Shown in pieces: positions 1 through 8,682 of a stretch of 64,000 nt of DNA. The notes below the pieces were generated by a model. That model searched no databases, had not been told where the DNA came from, and worked only from the letters and a program-made list of their open reading frames with translations. Origin of the DNA: Nitrospira sp. CG24A (GTDB taxonomy: Bacteria > Nitrospirota > Nitrospiria > Nitrospirales > Nitrospiraceae). Made by a program: the position numbers and the translations under genes. The stretch's first letter is position 1. Each line of letters begins with the position of its first letter. The stretch covers positions 33,462 through 97,461 of the forward strand of contig NEWT02000019.1 of NCBI GenBank assembly GCA_002869925.2, read 5' to 3'.

Positions 1-1071
1 TTCCAGGTCAGCGACAGAAGAGACTCGGAACATATTGGCTCGCAGCGAGGCGGCATGAGGAAACCCTTTGCAGTACCACCCCAGATGTTTGCGCATCCGC
101 CGAAATTGACCCTGTCCACAGGCCGCTTCGAACCGTCTGGCATGATCGAGCAACATCTCGAAGCGGACGTCGAGCGGCGGCACCCACGGTTCAGGCCCTT
201 CTTCAGACTGATGTTGTGGCAACACTCTTCGCGCGTCCTCTTTCTGCCGAAAGAACCAGGGCGCTCCAAGCGCGGCTCGCCCAACCAGCACGCCATGGAC
301 TCCGGTATCCCTCACGCGACGGATGACATCGTCATAGCTGTGCACGTCCCCGTTACCGAACAATAGCGTCTCGCTTCCCTTCACAATCTCCGCCGCCCGA
401 GCGATGGCGCTCCAATCTGCTTCCCCTCGATACATTTGCTGCAAGGTGCGTCCATGGAGAGAAATGACCGCGGGCTGCTCCCTGAGGAGATGTTCGATCC
501 ATTCGTCGACGACCACTACGTCGTAGCCGAGGCGTGTCTTCACAGACAGGGGGATCGTGCGCCGAATGAGCGGGCTGGCATCCTGCCGCTGCTCATTCAT
601 CCTCCGAAGCGCCACCACTCTGCCAGGCTTGAGACCTGCGCCCTCAAGCGTCTGACCAGCCGCCCAATCGGCGATCCCTTGTCGAGCGGCCCGCATAATG
701 GCTTGCGCCACATCCGGTGTTCGGATCAGCCCTGCGCCCGATCCGGAAGACGCCACACTCCGCGAAGGACAGCCCATATTGATATCTAATCCGTCAAACC
801 CCAACTCACACACGGCGTGAGCGGCCTGATAGAAGAGGTCCGGCTCTTTTCCATAAAGCTGCGCGACAATCGGCCGCTCAGCTTCGTGATAGATAAGGGA
901 GTCCAACAGGAACTCCGGTCCCCGGCAGACGTCATGCACGTGTGTGAATTCCGTGAAGGACACATCCGGTTTCCCGTGCATGGCCACGGTATGGCGAAAG
1001 GTGGCATCGGTAACTCCATCCATCGGCGCCATCCCGATGACCGGTCTGGGAAGTGATTGCCAGAAACTCAT
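1..1071 (-). CDS. dus: tRNA-dihydrouridine synthase, 3' end cut by window
   Basis: Reduces uridine in the tRNA D-loop to dihydrouridine using FMN. The minus-strand frame opens at ATG 1071 with MSFWQSLPRPVIGMAPMDGV, matching the Dus signature xAPMxGVTD. Further on come FDGLDINMGCPSRSV, which carries the catalytic-cysteine region (NxGCP), and SLHGRTLQQMYRGEADW, the family HGRT motif, followed by GNGDVHSYDD and the phosphate-binding GVLVGRAALGAPW. The frame stays open to base 1, so the C-terminus is missing. It starts inside the stop of the upstream MNIO-like gene through an ATGA overlap, so the two are probably translated together. The family is certain; which Dus subtype it is cannot be told. 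Confidence 0.93.
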   Translation of the reverse strand, partial: MSFWQSLPRPVIGMAPMDGVTDATFRHTVAMHGKPDVSFTEFTHVHDVCRGPEFLLDSLIYHEAERPIVAQLYGKEPDLFYQAAHAVCELGFDGLDINMGCPSRSVASSGSGAGLIRTPDVAQAIMRAARQGIADWAAGQTLEGAGLKPGRVVALRRMNEQRQDASPLIRRTIPLSVKTRLGYDVVVVDEWIEHLLREQPAVISLHGRTLQQMYRGEADWSAIARAAEIVKGSETLLFGNGDVHSYDDVIRRVRDTGVHGVLVGRAALGAPWFFRQKEDARRVLPQHQSEEGPEPWVPPLDVRFEMLLDHARRFEAACGQGQFRRMRKHLGWYCKGFPHAASLRANMFRVSSVADLE

Positions 1072-2573
1072 TGTATCCGTTCCATTTCCACCACCGGTTC
1101 CACCACTTCATTCGCCTCAGCATAGGCCTGGCGCAAGATATCACATTCCTGTTGTGCGCAGCCCTGTAGGTCCAATGCACGTTCCGTCACAAATTCGCAA
1201 AATCGTTCGATCTTCAGGAGGAAGAAATCATACGAGTGCGTAAGCGGTCGTGGGGACCGAAACCAGAAGGCGACAAACTCTGTCAGACAGACACCCCGTT
1301 CCGCTAAAGCCCGGCAGGTCTGTGGAAACATCTCGGCAAGGTCTCCTCCCCAATGGAGAATCTCATAGGGGAGATAGACCATGCGGTAACGAGTTATACC
1401 GATCGCTTCGGCGGCTGCGTCCTGCCATTCCGGCCCTGTCGCGGGAGCATGCCCTGAGATAATTTGCGCATAGCGCGTATAATCGTCATGTAGCTGCTGT
1501 CGGTCTGACTGGCACACCGGCACCTGGACAGAAATCGGATGGGGCGCCGGCTCCATTGAGTGTTCTAGAGAAGTTCCTCTCGCCATCGTCTGCTGAACGA
1601 CGGGGGAAAAACGCCGAACAGCCTCTGCATACTCCCCCACGATCATCTCAATCGGCTTGGTGTCCACTTCAAGCGCCACCGCCCGGAGACTCACGAGGTT
1701 CGAATGGGCCAGAACCTGTTCGAGCATGGTGAGGAGGATCGACGGAATCGGAGCCGCATGCGCGTCGATCCATTCAGGAAGCTCCTCTCCCGAGGTTGAC
1801 TGACCAATCGACTCGTGACAGGCTAACCCTGCGATGTGGATTTCGACGACTCGATCCAGAGGAAACTCATCGAGGAACTCCCCGACGAATCGTTCAAGCG
1901 ACATCCGTCGGCAGGCAGTGGTATAGCGATAGACCGTCCAGAGATGCCCGATGTCCAGCACGAGGCCACAGGGTACCGACCCTGCGACAAGCCCAAAAAA
2001 ATAGGGGATCGATATCGTGCCCGCGAAAAAATATGTGAGCGGCGGCATCTCCAAGAGGAAGAGCGGCACCGCCCCATCTGCTCGGCGGTTCTGCCGATCC
2101 ATCATCTGCAGAACCGCCGCGATGTTGGCAGCCACCACCTCAGCACTCAACCGCGTATAGAGTGGTGGGACATACGTACCGAACGAATAACCCGCCATCT
2201 GCTTCATCGCACATTCATGATTCAGCCAGAGGCTCTGTATACTGTTGAGTTGCAGAACCATCTCGTCCACGTCCTGCTGAAAGAACGGAGAGGCTTGAAC
2301 GTCCGGCTGAGTGATCCACAACCCCTCCCCATGGTATGCCAACGATATATCCGGCATCGCCTGTCGAACCGTTGACAGTGCAGCCGCCGTTGCCTTAAAG
2401 ACTTCAAGATAGCCTGGCTGGAGTCCTCGTTCTTTGAGTGTGTTCACCAGCTCGAACAGGTTGGGAGAATAGACGTCGACTGACAGCCCCATTCCCAGCG
2501 AAGGAATGTTCCTGAGGCGGCGCTGAAAGTCCTGTTGAACAAAACCGGAATCAGGCATAGGATCAACTCTCAT
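1068..2573 (-). CDS. DUF692/MNIO-like iron oxidase with C-terminal extension
   Basis: 501 residues. Residues about 20-330 follow the DUF692 (multinuclear non-heme iron oxidase) TIM-barrel pattern: AYHGEGL, NHE, LLEMPPLTYF in place of the usual LENpssY, VLDIGHL, EIHIAGLACH, EWIDAHAAPIP and ALEVD. These retain the His/Glu/Asp positions that bind iron in characterised members such as MbnB and TglH, which modify peptide cysteines. Residues about 340-500 form an extra, mostly helical region containing FPQTCRALAERGVCLTEFVA. This loosely recalls the separate partner proteins (DUF2063 type), so a fused partner is possible. I see no cysteine-rich precursor peptide nearby. The stop overlaps the start of dus. 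Family assignment is fairly secure; the substrate is unknown. Confidence 0.75.
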   Translation of the reverse strand: MRVDPMPDSGFVQQDFQRRLRNIPSLGMGLSVDVYSPNLFELVNTLKERGLQPGYLEVFKATAAALSTVRQAMPDISLAYHGEGLWITQPDVQASPFFQQDVDEMVLQLNSIQSLWLNHECAMKQMAGYSFGTYVPPLYTRLSAEVVAANIAAVLQMMDRQNRRADGAVPLFLLEMPPLTYFFAGTISIPYFFGLVAGSVPCGLVLDIGHLWTVYRYTTACRRMSLERFVGEFLDEFPLDRVVEIHIAGLACHESIGQSTSGEELPEWIDAHAAPIPSILLTMLEQVLAHSNLVSLRAVALEVDTKPIEMIVGEYAEAVRRFSPVVQQTMARGTSLEHSMEPAPHPISVQVPVCQSDRQQLHDDYTRYAQIISGHAPATGPEWQDAAAEAIGITRYRMVYLPYEILHWGGDLAEMFPQTCRALAERGVCLTEFVAFWFRSPRPLTHSYDFFLLKIERFCEFVTERALDLQGCAQQECDILRQAYAEANEVVEPVVEMERIQ

Positions 2574-2657
2574 ACTGTACTGACAATTGGCCTAGTCTAT
2601 TCGCCGAACTCCTTGTTTGACAAGGGAAGCCCGATTCATAGGCAAGAGGAAGCCGTC

Positions 2658-2666
2658 TGCTATACT
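2658..2666 (+). promoter_or_regulatory. Extended -10 promoter for the CBS-PilZ gene
   Basis: TGC followed by TATACT is a TGn-extended -10 element. No good -35 lies at 17 bp; a TTGACA at 2617-2622 is too far away. Predicted transcription would start near 2673, about 60 bp before the likely start codon. Confidence 0.4.
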
Positions 2667-2734
2667 TGGCGTACATCGCCAGGGGCGGGCCCTCATGAAT
2701 CGGGCAGGCATCAATCGAGGGAGTGCTCGAGCCC

Positions 2735-3511
2735 ATGATGAACGACGATGACAAGTCCGTGAAGACGACACCGCTTATACCCACGATGGTTGCCCATATG
2801 ATGACACCAGGGGTTGTACAGATTCCAGGGGACGTCTCAGTCAGTGAGGCAGCCATGTTGCTTGAGCGAGAGCAGGCGCCCTGTCTGCTTATCAAGGATA
2901 CCGACACACAGTTCGGCATTATGACGCCAACCGACATCGTCAAAAAAGTTGTCGCTCAGGGACTCGAACCGCACGAGATCGAAGTCCGGACGATCATGAC
3001 ACGGCCGGTACAATTCATCGAATACGATGAGGCCATAACAGAGGCCTCGATACTCATGATGGCCACAGGCGCCTCCCTCTTAATTGTCACCAAACAGCAC
3101 CAGCCGGTCGGGGTGCTCAGCGCACAAGACGTGCTGCTCAACCCACCCAGACGGAGCACGAGAATTCCCGTCGTGGTGAGTGTGGTTGGACAAGCCCCGG
3201 AACCGGGGCTCAACTATAACGCCATCATCACCCAACTGAGCCATGCTGGAGGGTTGATCGAATCGGCAACAAAGCTCACGCCAAAGGCAAACGTCGTACT
3301 GGCCTTTTCCATTTCCGGTCAAAATACGCCTCTGACCATTCGAGGAAAGGTGTTGGCCAGTGAACCGCCTCACGCAAAACCCGATGACACATCAGGCGAG
3401 ACCCGTATCTGGCGCGTCGATATTCAGTTCACTGACCTCTCATCGCCCGACCTTGCGCGGATCAGAGCCTGGGCGCTTCAGACAATGCCCCCCTCACCCC
3501 ATCTCTCTTAA
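2735..3511 (+). CDS. CBS-pair and PilZ domain protein
   Basis: About 258 residues. Two CBS motifs occupy residues about 15-135 (MVAHMMTPGVVQI...GIMTPTDIV and VRTIMTRPVQFI...GVLSAQDVL). A PilZ-like beta domain follows, with RRSTRIPVVVSVV and NYNAIITQLSHAGGLIES. CBS pairs bind adenine nucleotides and PilZ domains bind cyclic di-GMP, so this is probably a cytoplasmic two-ligand signal sensor. The output partner is unknown. The frame could open at GTG 2723, but GGGAG at 2719-2723 sits well for ATG 2735 or 2738. It is divergent from the MNIO-like gene. Confidence 0.8.
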   Translation: MMNDDDKSVKTTPLIPTMVAHMMTPGVVQIPGDVSVSEAAMLLEREQAPCLLIKDTDTQFGIMTPTDIVKKVVAQGLEPHEIEVRTIMTRPVQFIEYDEAITEASILMMATGASLLIVTKQHQPVGVLSAQDVLLNPPRRSTRIPVVVSVVGQAPEPGLNYNAIITQLSHAGGLIESATKLTPKANVVLAFSISGQNTPLTIRGKVLASEPPHAKPDDTSGETRIWRVDIQFTDLSSPDLARIRAWALQTMPPSPHLS

Positions 3512-3534
3512 TCACACACCGATGTTCCATTCCT

Positions 3535-3563
3535 TTGACCGATAGGCGATCAGCTGATAGAAT
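3535..3563 (+). promoter_or_regulatory. Sigma70-type promoter
   Basis: TTGACC (3535-3540), 17 bp spacer, TAGAAT (3558-3563). Transcription would start near 3570, leaving a leader of about 24 nt before ATG 3594 of the LOG-family gene. Confidence 0.65.
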
Positions 3564-3593
3564 TTTTCTCTCTAGGATGAAAGAGAACCCCCT

Positions 3594-4649
3594 ATGGATA
3601 ACTACATGAAGACGTCCCAGTCCCGTTCTCGCTCTCTTCCCTCGAACGAGGAGCTGCTCAGTCAAATTCGCCTCCTGCTCGACAGTCCTGAAGACGACCT
3701 GCAGGCGGCGATCATGAAGGAGCTCCTGGCCGGGACGCTTCGACTCCACGATTCTCATCTAGACATTCTGGATCTCAAGATCGTCAATCGTGCCGTCAAA
3801 GAACTCCGTCATGCCTTCCGGGTCTTCCATGGCTATTGCGATCGACGCAAGATCAGTATTTTCGGTTCCGCTCGCACCGACTCGGACGATCCAAACTACC
3901 AGATGGCCTTCCAATTTTCCCGTCGGATCGTCGAGGAAGGGTTCATGGTCATTACCGGGGGTGCCGATGGGATCATGCGCGCATGCCAGGAGGGCGCCGG
4001 ACGCGAGAACAGCTTCGGGGTGAATATTATGCTGCCCTTCGAACAGGGCCCGAATGCCACGATCGCCGATGACCCCAAGCTCGTCACGTTCAAATACTTC
4101 TTTACCCGCAAACTCATCTTTCAGAAAGAGGCCAACGCTATTGCGTTGTTTCCCGGCGGCTTCGGGACACATGATGAAGGCTTTGAAATTCTCACCCTCG
4201 CCCAAACCGGCAAGAGCGATCCTCAGCCGATCGTGTGCCTCCAGGCTCCAGGCTGCGACTATTGGGACGACTGGTACACCTTCATCACACGCCAACTTTT
4301 GGCCCGCAGACTTATCAATCATGAAGATCTCAGCTTGTTCAAAATCACCACGTCCATAGACGAGGCGATCGATGAGATCAGAGGTTTCTATCGCCGGTTC
4401 CATTCCATCCGCTATGTGGGCCGGCTTTTGGTCATGCGGCTGAAAACGGGCATTTCGTCCGAGCAGGTGGCCGATCTTCATGACATGTTTGGCGATCTGT
4501 TATCCGAGGGTACCTTCGAATTGCGCGGGGCGCTCCCCGAAGAGCTTGACGAACCCGGTCTACGAGAACTGCCGCGGCTGACCTTTACCTCCAATCGACG
4601 GAGTGCGAGCCGCTTGCGTCAGCTGATCGACCGTCTCAACGCGCTCTGA
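3594..4649 (+). CDS. LOG family protein (nucleotide phosphoribohydrolase-like)
   Basis: 351 residues. The central Rossmann-like domain carries ISIFGSARTDSDDPNY, MVITGGADGIMRACQEGA and LFPGGFGTHDEGFEIL at about residues 184-200. The PGGxGTxxE motif is the signature of lysine-decarboxylase-like/LOG proteins, which remove the ribose-phosphate from cytokinin or other nucleoside monophosphates. The N-terminal 80 and C-terminal 100 residues extend beyond the minimal family of about 190 residues, as in the longer bacterial TIGR00730-related group. The true substrate is unknown. It has its own promoter immediately upstream. An alternative start is ATG 3606. Confidence 0.85.
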   Translation: MDNYMKTSQSRSRSLPSNEELLSQIRLLLDSPEDDLQAAIMKELLAGTLRLHDSHLDILDLKIVNRAVKELRHAFRVFHGYCDRRKISIFGSARTDSDDPNYQMAFQFSRRIVEEGFMVITGGADGIMRACQEGAGRENSFGVNIMLPFEQGPNATIADDPKLVTFKYFFTRKLIFQKEANAIALFPGGFGTHDEGFEILTLAQTGKSDPQPIVCLQAPGCDYWDDWYTFITRQLLARRLINHEDLSLFKITTSIDEAIDEIRGFYRRFHSIRYVGRLLVMRLKTGISSEQVADLHDMFGDLLSEGTFELRGALPEELDEPGLRELPRLTFTSNRRSASRLRQLIDRLNAL

Positions 4650-4690
4650 TCAACTCCGCTCGAAGCGGCTTTAGTCTCGACGCTTCATCA

Positions 4691-4699
4691 TGGTATGCT
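4691..4699 (+). promoter_or_regulatory. Extended -10 element, possibly leaderless transcript
   Basis: TGG followed by TATGCT ends 7 nt before ATG 4707. If used, transcription would begin at or next to the start codon of the DHH phosphoesterase. No Shine-Dalgarno sequence is visible. Confidence 0.4.
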
Positions 4700-4706
4700 C
4701 CCTGCG

Positions 4707-5582
4707 ATGATCGGTTCTCGCACACAACACCCATTCTCCGAATCTCCCACTGTCGTGCTCTATCACGCCGAATGCGCCGATGGGTTCGGCGCCGCTTGGG
4801 CGATCTGGAGTCGATTTCCAGCGGCTCGGTTTATACCCGTGAAGCACGGGAATCCTCCGCCCATAGGGCTACAGGACCAGCGAGTCGTCATCGTGGATTT
4901 CAGTTATGCCCGCGAGACACTGGAAACTATGGCGGCTCAGACGCAGGCGCTCCTTGTGCTCGATCATCATATCACCGCGGAGAAGGCCCTCGCCGGTCTT
5001 CCCTATGCATACTTCGACATGAAGAAATCCGGAGCGGTCCTAGCCTGGGAATGGGCTCACGATCAGCCGATTCCGTGGCTCCTTGACTATATCCAAGACA
5101 AAGATCTTTGGACCTGGACACTCCCTTCCAGTCGTGAAATTAATGCGGCCGTCGCCTCCTATCCATTCGACTACCACCTCTGGAATCACTTCACACAGAA
5201 GGAATTGGAACAGGAAGGCCGTGCCATCCTCCGTTACGAAAGCGAGCTCGTGAGTAAACTTTCGGCCCAAGCGATGTTAATCGACTTTCAGGGAGCCGTC
5301 GTTCCATCGGTCCAAAGTGCAGTCCTGACGAGTCAGATCGGTGAACGCTTGTCTGCCGAACATTCGTTCTGCGTCATTTGGCATGATCGCGATGGGCGCC
5401 GCTATTACAGTATGCGTTCGCGAGAGGACGGAGCTGACGTAGGAACCATCGCTGCATCGTTCGGCGGTGGAGGCCATACACATGCTGCAGGGTTTTCCGT
5501 TCCCCTTGGGCCCGATGGCTCCTTGCCGGATAACCCGGCGCTTCCCCGATCGACCGTCGACCGTCGCAGGCCACCTGGTTGA
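4707..5582 (+). CDS. DHH family phosphoesterase
   Basis: 291 residues. The N-terminus has VLYHAECADGFGAAWAIW and VVIVDFSY, then LVLDHH at about residue 84, which is the DHH metal-binding motif. The C-terminal DHHA1 region ends with GGGGHTHAAGF at about residue 252. Members hydrolyse phosphodiesters of short oligonucleotides, cyclic dinucleotides or phosphorylated sugars; which one applies here is not evident. The upstream ATG 4695 overlaps the -10-like TATGCT, so ATG 4707 is preferred. The last codons run into an intergenic reiterated-word hairpin and the C-terminal RRRPPG looks non-family. Confidence 0.85.
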   Translation: MIGSRTQHPFSESPTVVLYHAECADGFGAAWAIWSRFPAARFIPVKHGNPPPIGLQDQRVVIVDFSYARETLETMAAQTQALLVLDHHITAEKALAGLPYAYFDMKKSGAVLAWEWAHDQPIPWLLDYIQDKDLWTWTLPSSREINAAVASYPFDYHLWNHFTQKELEQEGRAILRYESELVSKLSAQAMLIDFQGAVVPSVQSAVLTSQIGERLSAEHSFCVIWHDRDGRRYYSMRSREDGADVGTIAASFGGGGHTHAAGFSVPLGPDGSLPDNPALPRSTVDRRRPPG

Positions 5583-5669
5583 TCTGGTCTCTCTGGTTCA
5601 TCTGGTTTTTCTGGTTAGTCTGGTTCAACCAAAAACCAGACAAACCAAACAAACGAGACAAACCAAATA
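5574..5669. repeat. Reiterated CTGGTT-word hairpin
   Basis: The left half reiterates CTGGTT about every 9 bp with variable 3-base spacers. The right half is largely its reverse complement (AACCAGA, AAACCAAA), so the whole can fold into a long imperfect hairpin. It lies between the DHH and rhomboid genes. Not a CRISPR: the units are too short and the halves are inverted. Confidence 0.8.
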
Positions 5670-5687
5670 ACGGTCTTCATACTCGCT

Positions 5688-6380
5688 ATGATTCCTCTGC
5701 ACGATGACAACCCCACTGAACGCCCGCCAATTATCACAATTGCCTGGATCGTGGCCTGTGCCCTCGTCTTTCTCTACCAGGCCAGTCTTCCCGCCGGCCC
5801 AGGAGAGACATTTGTCTTTCAGTACGGGGCAATCCCTGCCCTCGTGTTTGGGGAGGCCGACCTTCCTGAGATGGGCGTCGCTATCCCAGCCTACGCGACG
5901 TTAATCACAAGCATGTTTCTCCATGGCGGCTGGATGCATCTCATTGGGAATATGCTGTACCTCTGGGTCTTCGGAAACAACATCGAAGATGCCATGGGGC
6001 ATGCAAAGTATATCGCGTTCTACCTCACATGCGGAATTCTCGCTGCCTTAAGCCACGCCCTAACCGATCCGTCATCATCGATCCCGATGGTGGGAGCGAG
6101 CGGCGCCATTTCGGGCATCTTAGGCGCCTATCTGTTGTTGTTCCCACGCGCCAAAGTGCTGGTGATGATGCCCGCCATGGGCGCCACACGGGTGCCGGCA
6201 GCAATCGTCCTCGGCATGTGGTTTGTGATGCAACTGCTGAGTGGAGGGATGAGCATCGGGAGCGAGGGTGGCGGCGTCGCATTCTTTGCCCATATCGGCG
6301 GGTTTCTCGCCGGGATGGCGTTGATCGGTCTGTTCAAACGCCCTGACGTACCCTTCTTTGCACCAGGCCGCAGGGGATAA
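5688..6380 (+). CDS. Rhomboid family intramembrane serine protease
   Basis: 230 residues with about six hydrophobic segments. Catalytic serine is in GASGAISG at about residue 137 and the catalytic histidine in AHIGGFLAG at about residue 201. The second segment has MFLHGGWMHLIGNMLYLWV, the HxxxN motif typical of bacterial rhomboids. Members cleave transmembrane substrates within the membrane; the substrate is unknown. It is flanked on both sides by reiterated-word hairpins, so it is probably a single transcription unit. A -10-like CATACT lies only 4 nt before the ATG and there is no clear ribosome binding site. Confidence 0.92.
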   Translation: MIPLHDDNPTERPPIITIAWIVACALVFLYQASLPAGPGETFVFQYGAIPALVFGEADLPEMGVAIPAYATLITSMFLHGGWMHLIGNMLYLWVFGNNIEDAMGHAKYIAFYLTCGILAALSHALTDPSSSIPMVGASGAISGILGAYLLLFPRAKVLVMMPAMGATRVPAAIVLGMWFVMQLLSGGMSIGSEGGGVAFFAHIGGFLAGMALIGLFKRPDVPFFAPGRRG

Positions 6381-6390
6381 CAGACAACTA

Positions 6391-6467
6391 ACCCGGTTTC
6401 TCTGGTTTGTTTGGTTCGGTTTGTTTATTTGGTTGAACGGAATTAACCGGATAAACCAAATAAACCG
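6391..6467. terminator. Reiterated TTTGGTT hairpin between convergent genes
   Basis: GGTTTGTTTATTTGGTT on the left is complementary to AACCAAATAAACC on the right, with further GGTT/AACC words around. It sits between the stops of the plus-strand rhomboid gene and the minus-strand kinase, so it may serve as a bidirectional terminator. Confidence 0.6.
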
Positions 6468-6475
6468 TCCGATTT

Positions 6476-8326
6476 TCACGTATCCAGCAACTCACGGACT
6501 TTTTCGACCAATCCAGCTTGTCGATAGGGGCGCCTCAAGAGATACCGAGGGTTGAGACGATGAGACACCATGGTCTCGTCGTCAAATCCGGAAATAAAGA
6601 GCGCTTTCATCGTTGGATATTGCTTCAACAACCGTCCGGCTAATTCACGTCCCCCGATCTCCGGCATCATGAGATCGCTCACGACCATATGAATCGCTCC
6701 CAGATGTTGCTGCGGAAGCAGCAAGGCTTCCACGGATGAGCTCGCCTCCAAGACCTGATAACGATGTCGCAACAATGTCGAGAGCGCGAGCTTGCGGTCG
6801 ATTTCATTTGGCTCTACCAACAAAACCGTTTCCTGCCCTTTGGCTGCACCATGTGCTAGAGCTGACGGGGCAAGCGGCCGGCCCTGTCCTGCGAGAGGAA
6901 GCGTCACCCGCACAACGGTACCCTTGCCAGGCTGACTGACCACATCGACCTGGCCTGCACTATGCTTCACCATGCCATAGACTGCGGTAAGCCCCAGTCC
7001 CATATTCATTTCTTTTGTAGAGAAAAATGGTTCAAACATGTGCGACTGAGTCTCCGAACTCATTCCATTCCCGGTATCGCTCACTTCAATCAACACCGTG
7101 GAGCGATGCATTCCCTTTCCTTTCACAGACACACCCTCATGCCCATGGGATAGCTGCTTCGCTTCAATGCGAAGCCGACCCCCTTGCGGCATGGCATCTC
7201 GAGCATTCACCGCCAAATGAAGGAGCGCTTGATCGAGGCCCTCACGATCGACCTCTACTTCCATCGGCGCATTGTGAATGACCATGCTGAGATCTACGGA
7301 TGGCGGCAGCAATCCTCTCATCACCTCACGAATTTCCTCCAACACAGCCTTGACAGACAGGACCTGTCTCACATGGCCGGTATGAACACCCAACTCAGCC
7401 AGTTGAGCAGTCAACGCCGCAGCCTTTCCTCCACTTCGAAATATGTCATCGATTGGTCCATAGAGTGGATCGTTCGCCTTGAGATGGGAAAGAACCACAC
7501 CCGTCTGCTTCCCAATCACCGACACAAGATGGTTGAGTTCTTCTGCAACCCCTCCCGCAATCCGACTGATCGCGTCCATCTTCTGTACTTCATGTAACTG
7601 CTGCTCGAGGCCTTCCCGTTCCTTCTTCTCCTGGCGTACGTGCTCATTCGCCCGTACCAGGTCGCCCTTGAGCCCCTTGATACGAACCTCTAACTGGTCG
7701 CGCGACGATTTCAGGGCCTGCTCAGCCTCTCTCAACGCTTCGATACTCCCCAACAACTGTGCTTTTTGTTGCCGTTCATCCCCGATCGTTTGCAGCGCAA
7801 GTCCATAGAAGGTGGCCATCACCAGCAACACCGGGACTCCAAGCAAATGCCCGGGCGACAAAGAGCCGGTTTGTACAATCCCCTGATAGAGAATGACGCC
7901 ATACCCGGCACAGAGCAACAACGATAATCCAATAACATGGGAGAGCCGCCGTACCGAGGCCGCGATGAGCATGAGCACGAAATACGACAGATAGAGTTCC
8001 GACCGAGCATTACCCGACAGATAAATAGTCGCGGTCACGAGCACCGTATCGATCCCGATCACAGTCCCGCTGAACCACGCAGCCTGCAGGATCGTGTTCG
8101 GCACATACCACAAGCAGAGGACCATCGCCACCAAGCCAATGACAATCACCCCGATCGCAGGGCGACTTGCGATGAGTTCCGCTCCGGACAATAACTGATA
8201 CGCCAACATGATACCGACCAACGACTGAAGCACCAGATATCGAGAGCGTGAGATTGTACTGTCGTGACCCGAATCCGCCGAGGGCAAATCAACATGGTTT
8301 TCAGAGGATACGGCAAGACTGCTCAT
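6476..8326 (-). CDS. Membrane hybrid sensor kinase with degenerate H-box
   Basis: 616 residues from ATG 8326, chosen because AGGAG lies 9 nt upstream; a TTG at 8350 is an alternative. Residues about 25-190 hold roughly six transmembrane segments with no recognised periplasmic sensor. A coiled coil follows, then the H-box GGVAEELNHLVSVI, where Glu replaces the phospho-acceptor His of the usual AHDFNN. The ATPase domain appears intact: NARDAMP, DTGNGM, FEPFFSTKE, GLGL. The C-terminal receiver has VVSDLMMP with the phospho-acceptor Asp, but EPNE replaces the acidic pair and LRRPY replaces the conserved Lys-Pro. It may act on a partner rather than autophosphorylate. Orphan gene. Confidence 0.85.
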   Translation of the reverse strand: MSSLAVSSENHVDLPSADSGHDSTISRSRYLVLQSLVGIMLAYQLLSGAELIASRPAIGVIVIGLVAMVLCLWYVPNTILQAAWFSGTVIGIDTVLVTATIYLSGNARSELYLSYFVLMLIAASVRRLSHVIGLSLLLCAGYGVILYQGIVQTGSLSPGHLLGVPVLLVMATFYGLALQTIGDERQQKAQLLGSIEALREAEQALKSSRDQLEVRIKGLKGDLVRANEHVRQEKKEREGLEQQLHEVQKMDAISRIAGGVAEELNHLVSVIGKQTGVVLSHLKANDPLYGPIDDIFRSGGKAAALTAQLAELGVHTGHVRQVLSVKAVLEEIREVMRGLLPPSVDLSMVIHNAPMEVEVDREGLDQALLHLAVNARDAMPQGGRLRIEAKQLSHGHEGVSVKGKGMHRSTVLIEVSDTGNGMSSETQSHMFEPFFSTKEMNMGLGLTAVYGMVKHSAGQVDVVSQPGKGTVVRVTLPLAGQGRPLAPSALAHGAAKGQETVLLVEPNEIDRKLALSTLLRHRYQVLEASSSVEALLLPQQHLGAIHMVVSDLMMPEIGGRELAGRLLKQYPTMKALFISGFDDETMVSHRLNPRYLLRRPYRQAGLVEKVRELLDT

Positions 8327-8682
8327 CTGTATGGTCTCCTGTTCGTGCAACCGCGTCCTGCGTGAAGCGTCGCTCCCGTACTAATTCTGATGCTTCGAGA
8401 ACGGTGAGGGTGGGTACATCCCGGATCGGGCTAGGAGTGGAGCAAGTCCTGTACCGATATTAAAACAGAGCCAACCCCGCGGTTTTTCCTTAGCCTTTGC
8501 CCTGAGGAACTGAACTATTTGGTTCATCTCTCCACAACAAGTCACAAAATAGAACGAGGCAGAATGACCAAAAAACGGCTCACAGATCGGATTTAATTAG
8601 GTATACGGCTTAAGGTTGGCCCTGCTGACAACATCCTGTCGGTTACTGCCGGGTGATGAACGATGCAGCCGAATGAAGAAGA
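8327..8682. other. Intergenic region, kinase leader and purK 3' flank
   Basis: About 356 bp between the divergently placed 5' end of the kinase and the 3' end of purK (both minus strand). It holds the AGGAG ribosome binding site of the kinase near 8340 and AT-rich stretches around 8510-8600. I see no gene and no convincing promoter or terminator. Confidence 0.5.

Noticed and set aside
2617..2666. TTGACA (2617) paired with TATACT (2661) as one promoter
   Set aside because: The 38 bp spacing is incompatible; only the extended -10 was kept.
5574..5669. CRISPR-like short repeats
   Set aside because: Units are about 6 bp with 3 bp spacers and the two halves are inverted copies; no array geometry and no cas genes.
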